From the NCBI RefSeq assembly GCF_000321225.1, contig NW_004451008.1, positions 490,585 through 554,584 of the forward strand: DNA of 64,000 bases. The letters are read 5' to 3'. Below are positions 57,701 through 64,000 of the stretch, in pieces (the first letter of the stretch is position 1; the number at the start of each line of letters is the position of its first letter). This DNA is from Odobenus rosmarus divergens (lineage: Eukaryota > Chordata > Mammalia > Carnivora > Odobenidae). The notes under the pieces are model-generated. The model saw nothing but the letters and a program-made list of their open reading frames with translations, searched no databases and had not been told where the DNA came from. The position numbers and the translations under genes were made by a program.

Positions 57701-59994
57701 TCCTTTTTAGCTGGATCTGAACCCAGATCCCTCTTCTGGGTACTAAAAAATGGCTTTCTCTACGTGTTGAGTTTATCTGCTTTGCCCCTTCACGTGGGCC
57801 TCTGGGGCACTGGGTTCCATGTGCCAGCAATGCCCTCCAAAGCCCCAGCTTAAAGAAAGTGATGACTAAACACACACACTGAGCACATCTCATTTTAAAG
57901 CCCACCAGCTCCCCAGTCTACTTCTGGATGCATCACCTCCTCTCTATTCTCAGAAACAAGGTTGTCCCATGCAAGGGGATGAGGTGCGATGAGGCAACAT
58001 TTAAAAGAAATGAAATGAGACCACCCACCCAAGGACACACACCAAGGGAGAGGATAGTTTCAGAGACTCTTGAGACAGGTGGTCTTACATCCTACCTCCT
58101 TCTGCCCCATGCCACCCGATCCTTGCTCCAGTCAAATGGAGGTGGGAAGAATTTATGCAAAGAAAATACAGAAACGCTTAGTGTATAGATAAAATAAAGT
58201 ATGAACACCCAGTTCACCCCTCTGCCTTTGAGGTTGGAATAATCTAGAAAGTGGATGAGCATTTTCCCTGCTCCAATATTCAGGTAGGACCAGGGAGCAG
58301 CATTAGCCACTGGGAACATTCCTAACGTTGTGGATTTGCTCTGCCCAAGTATGGAACATCATCCAGTAAGGACATTTGCTTTATTCAGTCGGTGTTATTA
58401 CAGATGACTTTATCTTGACTCCTCCCACACTAAACACCTTGAGAAAACTCAGGAACAACCCACATGGGGATTCAGGCCTGTGGGAAGATTCCAGTGAACT
58501 GGGGATTTTCCAGTGTGGTTCCAACAGCTTTAGAAGATGGTTATTTGTGTTTCATTCATCAAACTCCTCCCGAGGACCTACATGTACTGGGTACTAAGTA
58601 GCGGGGGAGGTTGAGATGTGAATAAGACAGAGTCCCGACTCATAAAGCCCACAGAGCCTGGAGGAGAGGAGCTGTTTGTAAGGAGAAAATACAGTAACTT
58701 ATTCTGTGCGTGTGTGTGCACATGTGGTGTTTCTCTGTGGGTGTATGTGTGTGATGTTAGTGATGTTAGTAGTGTTAGTGATTTCAGAATCCAGGCTACA
58801 AACAAACAAATTGAGAGGTGGGTGACATACCCACGGAAGGGAACTTGATCATAGCTTTCTCCAGGCCACTGGCTTAGTGAATCCAGAGAAAAGTTAAGTT
58901 CACTTATCTGTCACTGAGCATTGCTGTGCACACAGTTGTCCACCCCTTGGGAGCTGGGACTGTAATTGGCGAGCCCCCTCCCACAGGGGCAGCTCTTGGG
59001 ACTACTGAGGAAACCCTTCCCATTAATCTTTGACCGCAGACCCCATGGGGCCTGGGCTTCTGGGAAAATAGGCTCTGTGGGTGGACAACTCATACTGCAA
59101 GGACTTTCTTTTTTCTGTCGCGCTTCCCTCTGAGCAAGACTCACTGGCTCATACAAATAGATGCTCTCTAGAGGGAGGCACACCTTCTGCTCCTTTGGTC
59201 GCTCTGATTCATCCTTCCTCCCATAGCTCTCTGGGGCACTTCTGCCAGGTGGCCCTCTGGGGGAAGTCCACCTCCTCTTTTGAGGTCAGTCATGTTTCCC
59301 TTCCTGCTCCTTCAGAAATAACTGGCCCTCCCTTGGTGGTGACAGACTCCCGTTTGGGGCCAGTTGGTCTCATTCTGCTTCCTGGGAAGGCTTATATGGC
59401 CTGGCTTCCATGAAGTCTGTCTTCAGGCAGGAGTTCTCAGCTTGGAATTCTGGGCTCTTCCATTAGCCTTTGTCTGGCTCTCCATTTTGTTCTCTCATTT
59501 GGTATTGCCTCCACCCCTCCCCCCCCCCCTCCGCCCCCCCCCGCCTTTCCCCCCCACCCGCCCCATGTTCCTGCATGAGGACAGAGAGTAGAGAAAAGCT
59601 GGTTTGGGCTTCTGACACTGAGAACATAAAGAACCCTGATTAATTCAACACTAAACCTCCTGCAGGAATCTGGACTTGATTCCAAGGCCTATCCCCCAAA
59701 ACAGCCTTGTCATGCTAGCCCTTCCTTCTCACCTCTGTCTGGTCAGCAGTCATTTGTGGACTTTACCTTCCTTCTGGCTGAGGCTCATGTCTGGGGCCCA
59801 GGAGATTCAAACAGAAAAGCCTCTGGGCTAGGTTTACACGTGGCCCTTATTAACCTCCCAGGTATAGTAGGAAGCGGAAAAGGCAAGGCACGGAGAAGTG
59901 TGCATAATGAATAGTGACTGATGTCCTGAAGTGGAAGTAGACGAGGCTGAGAAGGCATAGAACACATACACGAAAGGCAAGGATGGAAGTACCA
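57701..59994. other. Non-coding stretch with simple repeats
   Basis: No gene is supported. It contains an imperfect GT run (about 58705-58755), GTTAGTGAT trinucleotide-like repeats (58754-58782) and a C-rich tract (59513-59571). Confidence 0.5.
59513..59571. repeat. Poly-C-rich low-complexity tract
   Basis: C-runs up to eleven bases are interrupted by T, G and A. It produces a Pro-rich spurious ORF on the plus strand and a Gly-rich one on the minus strand. Confidence 0.9.
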
Positions 59995-60110
59995 TTGGAA
60001 TGTGAGCTCTTTGGGGGCAGGAGTGTTCTACTGTTTATCAGTGCTCTATTCCCGATGCCTAGAATAGGTACTCAGTAAGTATTAAGCGAGTAAGAGAACA
60101 GAATGAAAGA
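59995..60110 (+). repeat. L2 LINE 3'-end fragment
   Basis: GTGAGCTCTTTGGGGGCAGG and GAATAGGTACTCAGTAAGTA are the sense L2 terminus. Confidence 0.65.
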
Positions 60111-60789
60111 ATATCCCTGAAGAGTTACGTGGGAATGTGGTACGGGCAGGAGCCTGTTGGCAGGGAGAGGGGAGGGCATTAGGGTGGAGGAGGGACCCGG
60201 AGACCGAATACGACTATGTATCGTGTGCTGTTTTTGCACCTGTGTACTACCTCTAAAAAGAAAAGAAAGAGTAAGAATAGGAAAGCAGGACACTTTGGGC
60301 CTAAAAACAGGTTGAAAAAATGTAAGATCTGGTCAAGAGTCTCTTGCTGATCCCATACTCCATTGCCATGGGGAAAGAAAGGGGGATGTGGAGGATTAGC
60401 AGTCCCCGCTCCCCCTTTGCTTGGCATGGGGGGGCGAGGACTCATCCACTCCTGGTTGTAAATATGGCAAACTCTGAGCTTTTCCTGACATAGGCAAATA
60501 AGGCTCCCATAAATAGCACAGCCTACTTGCTTTGAATACTGATGCAACAGGCTTTCATTTTGACAGCTAGCCCTTGACATTCTGTCAACCTCTTGGGAAG
60601 TCATTTCTGCCTGTTCTCCACGAAGCTGATTTCACTGACACCGCTGGAAAGGGTAGGCACCCTTAGAAAAGGAAAAGTCCTATTCTCATTACAACAAACA
60701 TTCTTCCAGTTCTAGCAATATTTCCAGATGTCCCATTTCAGTGCTCCTTTCAAAAGGTGGGGAGCAGAGGAGAGAGAGATTTAGTATTT
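60111..60789. other. Non-coding stretch without recognised gene
   Basis: The minus-strand ORF 60604-60179 (141 codons) has no domain and no initiation context I would trust. Confidence 0.45.
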
Positions 60790-60960
60790 TCTATTTCTGA
60801 CAGAGAATTAGAATTTTACATAAAATATCTCACTTAAGAGCCATAACAACTCTAGGCAGGAGATGGGTCATCCCATTTTATAGAGATCAGGGCTCAGACA
60901 AGCAGGCAGGCAGCGAGGACCCCCCACCCCCGCCCCCGGCCTATCTCTAAAACACATGCT
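60790..60960 (-). repeat. MIR SINE fragment
   Basis: AGAGCCATAACAACTCTAGG and CATTTTATAGAGATCAGGG are antisense MIR. Confidence 0.6.
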
Positions 60961-61091
60961 CTTTCCACCCTACTCTGCTGCCTCCCTACATGGGTGGGAG
61001 ATCTGCAGCTTACAAAGCAATTCACATGAGCTACCCCCTTTCATCCTCACAACCCTGAAATCCAGGAAGTATTTCTCATTCCCATTTGCAG

Positions 61092-61412
61092 TGGACTGAA
61101 TGTTTGTGTTCCCCCAAACCATTCATATGTTGAAGCTTAATCCTCAAGGTGATGGCATTTGGAAGGAGGGGCTTTGGAAAGTGACTGGGTCATGAGGTCG
61201 GAGCCCTCCTGAAGGAGATTGGAGACCTCCTCTCCTCTCCTCCGTTCTCTGCAGCGGGAAGATAAGGAGTAGATGGCCATCTGCAAACCAGAGGTAGGCT
61301 CCCACCGGAAACTGGATCTTGGCCTTGCCAGCCTCCAGAACTGAGAAATAAATGCTGTTTAAGCCACTCGGTCTATAATAATGTGTTAGAGCAACCTGAG
61401 TGACTAAGACAC
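61092..61412 (+). mobile_element. MaLR LTR
   Basis: CTGAATGTTTGTGTTCCCCC, TCATATGTTGAAGCTTAATC, CCAGCCTCCAGAACTGAG and GTGTTAGAGCAACCTGAGTG are in sense MaLR (MST/MLT1-type) order. Confidence 0.8.
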
Positions 61413-61429
61413 CATTTTAAGGGGGAAAC

Positions 61430-61680
61430 TGAGGCTCAGGGATGGGCACATGAAGGCAGCGTGGTATAAGAGAGAAAGCACCAGTCTGGGAGCAGGAAGA
61501 CCTGACTTTTACCCATGGCTTTACCCCCAGTGACCTTTGGGTCCTTGGGCACGTTCTGCATCCTTTCTGGCAGATGGTTTTGTCATCTGCGAGGTGGGGT
61601 GATGGACTAAATGGTCTCATGGCCCCAGCAGCTCAAATAGTCTGTGATCCTAGGAAGCGTCTAGGTGTTCCTGGTAATGA
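61430..61680 (+). repeat. MIR SINE fragment
   Basis: GGAGCAGGAAGACCTGACTT, CTTTGGGTCCTTGGGCACG and TTTGTCATCTGCGAGGTGG are sense MIR. Confidence 0.6.
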
Positions 61681-62113
61681 GATTAGAACTTTAGTTGCCA
61701 AGGGAAGCCACCAGAACCTTGTGTACACAGCTGGCTTAGGTGAGATATTTGCATTTGTTCCTAGGCTGAAGTTCACACTTTCAAGTTTCTACAGTTAACA
61801 GTGTCTTAATCATACTGACACTGCTTCGAGAGTGCCATTAACATCCCCATCGGAAATGGAAATGCCAGATTGCTAATAGCACCCTGGGGGCTTTGCCCCT
61901 CCTGCTACCACCGCTTGAGATTTTTTTTTTTTAATCATATTTAAGTTTATTAAAATATCAACCTTTTTCGGTTTAGAAACAGAGAGGTCTATGCCAGTGT
62001 TTATACAGGGGGGAAAGAACACTGCGTGCACCAGAAATAAGCCAGCCCACATGTGCCCCACCTCCCCTGAGCTGATGGAAACATCTGGAGGGGGGCTGCC
62101 CATGAGGGCTTCC

Positions 62114-62133
62114 CTTCGGTAGGGGGCGCTGCC
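62114..62133 (+). promoter_or_regulatory. Candidate CTCF-binding site
   Basis: CTTCGGTAGGGGGCGCTGCC shares the AGGGGGCGCTGC core of the CTCF consensus, with a weaker upstream half. It is not inside a SINE. Binding is inference. Confidence 0.4.
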
Positions 62134-62164
62134 AGGTCTAAGGCCCAGAACTGGAGAAGGGGGG

Positions 62165-62345
62165 CCTGGATGTCTTGCACATTAAAGGAGCAGGTAGAGC
62201 AGAAAAAGACCGGGCAGGCCAGGTTTGAATCTGGGCTCTGTCGCTTGCTGCCCTGTGATGGTGGGTCTCTCCCAGCTTTCTCTTCCTGGCCTGTAACTTC
62301 TCAGCATTTCTGGCTGAGGATCGTTTCAAGGATGGAATGAGCTCA
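62165..62345 (+). repeat. MIR SINE fragment
   Basis: CCAGGTTTGAATCTGGGCTC and CTGTAACTTCTCAGCATTTC follow sense MIR order. Confidence 0.6.
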
Positions 62346-62550
62346 AGGTGTGGAGAAAATGACGCTAGCTAGGTAGGTAGTTCTACTGTTCGCGTCGAGT
62401 AAATGAGGAAACCGAGGCCCAGGAAGATGAAGTGACTTGCTAGAACGTGAACCATGTCATCCAGCTCTAGAGCCTGCCTGGTCGACCAGTATACTGGGCT
62501 GCCTGTCCAAACAAAACAAGGTCCTCATCCGTAGCTACGCAGTTACACTG

Positions 62551-62722
62551 ACAGATCCCCCCACGGGGATGCTGTCTGTGTCCCCAGATTTTCACAGATC
62601 CCCCCACGGGGATGCTGTTTGTGTCCCCAGATTTTCACAGATCCCCCCATGGGGATGCTGTCTGTGTCCCCAGATTTTCACAGATCCCCCCACGGGGATG
62701 CTGTATGTGTCCCCAGATTTTC
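62551..62722. repeat. 43-bp minisatellite, four copies
   Basis: Units start at 62551, 62594, 62637 and 62680, each ACAGATCCCCCCAYGGGGAT then GCTGTNTGTGTCCCCAGATT and TTC. Copies differ at one or two bases. There are no intervening spacers, so this is not a CRISPR array. Confidence 0.95.
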
Positions 62723-63325
62723 ACAGAGCCTCTTTCGTTGCTTCGGTAAGGTTGTCACGGTCCCAGCCTTGCAAGTCCAGAGGCTAGCTTCTGTGCACAC
62801 ACAGTGAAGGCGGGCCCATCCGCGTCAGTAATCTACAGTGAGTACTGACCACCACAGAAACCAGAACCTTTGAGCCGTCATGACCAATGGCGGTCACGTT
62901 ATACTTGGAAGCCAAGTCAGAATCAGAAGTTTATCTGCAAAACCTGGGCTCAGAATGAGGGGCGTTCAAAAATTTCAGTGGCTGGCGGCTGCAGGCTGGT
63001 GAACCCAGGCTCCACAGGTGTACCTCCTACCCCCTTCACCTGTGGGACGGTGAGATCTGAAGGTCCTCCGAGGCTTCCTCTTCTGGGGACAGCATATGGA
63101 CAGACGCCCTCTTCTCGCCCAACATTTGTCCCTGGGACTTGACTTTTTTCGGATTCCATGGCTGGCCAATCCACTCCTGTTTATTAACTCATTTTTTCAC
63201 ATAAGAGTCTTTTTGCTTTCTATCAAGGTACAGTAAAACTTGGAGGATACAGTAAAACTTTTTGTCTCCCTGACATGACTTTGAAGATCTCTGCTGTGAT
63301 TCTTAATAAGTTGTGCTCAAATTTA
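62723..63325. other. Non-coding stretch without recognised gene
   Basis: Overlapping short ORFs on both strands at 62870-63174 have no domain. A short direct repeat, TACAGTAAAACTT, occurs near 63231 and 63249. Confidence 0.45.
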
Positions 63326-63529
63326 TTTTTTTCTATTTTTTTAAAGAGTTAACTATTTATTTGAGAGAGAAAGAGAGCATGCAAGTGGGGTAAGAGGCAG
63401 AGGGAGAGAGAGAGAATCCTCAAGCAGACTTTCTGCTGAGTGTGGAGCTCAATGCCAGGCTCAATCCCAGGACCCTGAGATCATGACCAAAAGTCAGATG
63501 CTTAACCGACTGGGCCACCCAGGTGCCCC
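63326..63529 (-). mobile_element. Carnivora tRNA-Lys SINE
   Basis: Reverse-oriented copy ending GGCCACCCAGGTGCCCC. The 17-bp target duplication AGTTRTGCTCAAATTTA lies at 63309-63325 and 63530-63546, with one mismatch. Confidence 0.95.
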
Positions 63530-63599
63530 AGTTATGCTCAAATTTAAGTCTTCAAGAGAAATCTTTCTCATAATTCCTAGCCCACCAGTACTGGCAAGA

Positions 63600-63950
63600 G
63601 AACACAAAGCCCCCTACGTAGTAGGTGCCTGATAAATGCCCATGTAACAACAAACACCTACCCTGGTGACATATGGACAGGCACAGTCCTTGACCCTACG
63701 CAATTTCACAGTCTAAAGAAGACAAACATGGATAGATAACCATGACCCAAGATGCTAGCACTGAGACAGAGGCAAGAGGGTGGAGTGTTACAGGAGCAAG
63801 GAAGAGTGCGTGCCACCATCCTCGGAGGGGAGATGCCAGAGAAGACTCCCCCAAGGGAACATCTGTTATAAAGGATGAGGAGAAGACTCACAGGCCAAAA
63901 GGTAGGGAGGGTTATTTCTGACAGGCAACACCATGGCACCTTTGAAGAAT
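63600..63950 (-). repeat. L2 LINE 3'-end fragment
   Basis: TAGTAGGTGCCTGATAAATG, then GGACAGGCACAGTCCTTGAC and CAATTTCACAGTCTAAAGA, follow the antisense L2 order, running to the window edge. Confidence 0.5.
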
Positions 63951-64000
63951 TCCCAGCAATTCACCAGGAGTGCAGTAAATTAAGGGGGGCGCAGGTGGAC

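Noticed and set aside
62551..62722. 43-bp repeats considered as a CRISPR array
   Set aside because: Units are directly contiguous, with no unique spacers between them.

Overview
This is nuclear DNA from a carnivoran mammal. The clearest sign is ten copies of the Carnivora tRNA-Lys-derived SINE (conserved start GGGGYGCCTGGGTGGCTC, CT-rich body, AATAAA-rich tail), most with readable target-site duplications. Carnivore-type L1 3' ends and a mixture of MIR, L2, MER5A-like, MaLR and ERVL relics fit the same picture. One 50-N assembly gap is present. I find no host protein-coding exon, tRNA, rRNA, CRISPR array or bacterial-type operon that I can support. The window looks intergenic or intronic and rich in repeats.

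The dominant object is a structurally complete but decayed class I (gammaretrovirus-like) endogenous provirus on the minus strand at 435-9100. It has both LTRs with TG...CA ends and a 4-bp target duplication (AGAT at 431-434 and 9101-9104). It also has a primer-binding site matching tRNA-Glu at 16 of 18 bases, a polypurine tract, and recognisable gag (matrix, PPPY motif, capsid with major homology region, CCHC nucleocapsid), protease, reverse transcriptase, RNase H, integrase and env (SU with CXXC, TM with CX6CC). Every gene is broken by stops and frameshifts. The LTRs differ at about 9% of positions by hand count, so the insertion is old. At the pol/env junction lies an 85-bp tandem repeat whose copies are nearly identical, so it amplified after integration. 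The assembly gap falls inside it.

9.1-28.7 kb is a graveyard of older elements. It holds an L1 with a classic 5' inversion, inserted in a hAT-like remnant (13.1-14.7 kb), two ERV1-type solo LTRs (about 14.9-15.4 and 26.0-26.3 kb), an ERVL pol/dUTPase relic with an LTR end (about 16.4-18.7 kb), and a second hAT-domain relic (27.6-28.3 kb) abutting a GC-rich block. 28.7-64 kb is ordinary mammalian non-coding DNA with nine SINEs, several MaLR LTRs, many MIR/L2/MER5A fragments, microsatellites and a four-copy 43-bp minisatellite (62551-62722). Two candidate regulatory motifs stand out: a perfect RFX X-box palindrome at 37905 and a CTCF-like site at 62114.

Nothing here is a new gene system. The most interesting points are the late tandem amplification inside an old provirus, the gag-pol arrangement with an in-frame UGA, the tRNA-Glu primer site, and the nested-transposition histories that can be read from target duplications. 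Boundaries of ancient repeats are approximate, because no alignment could be run.
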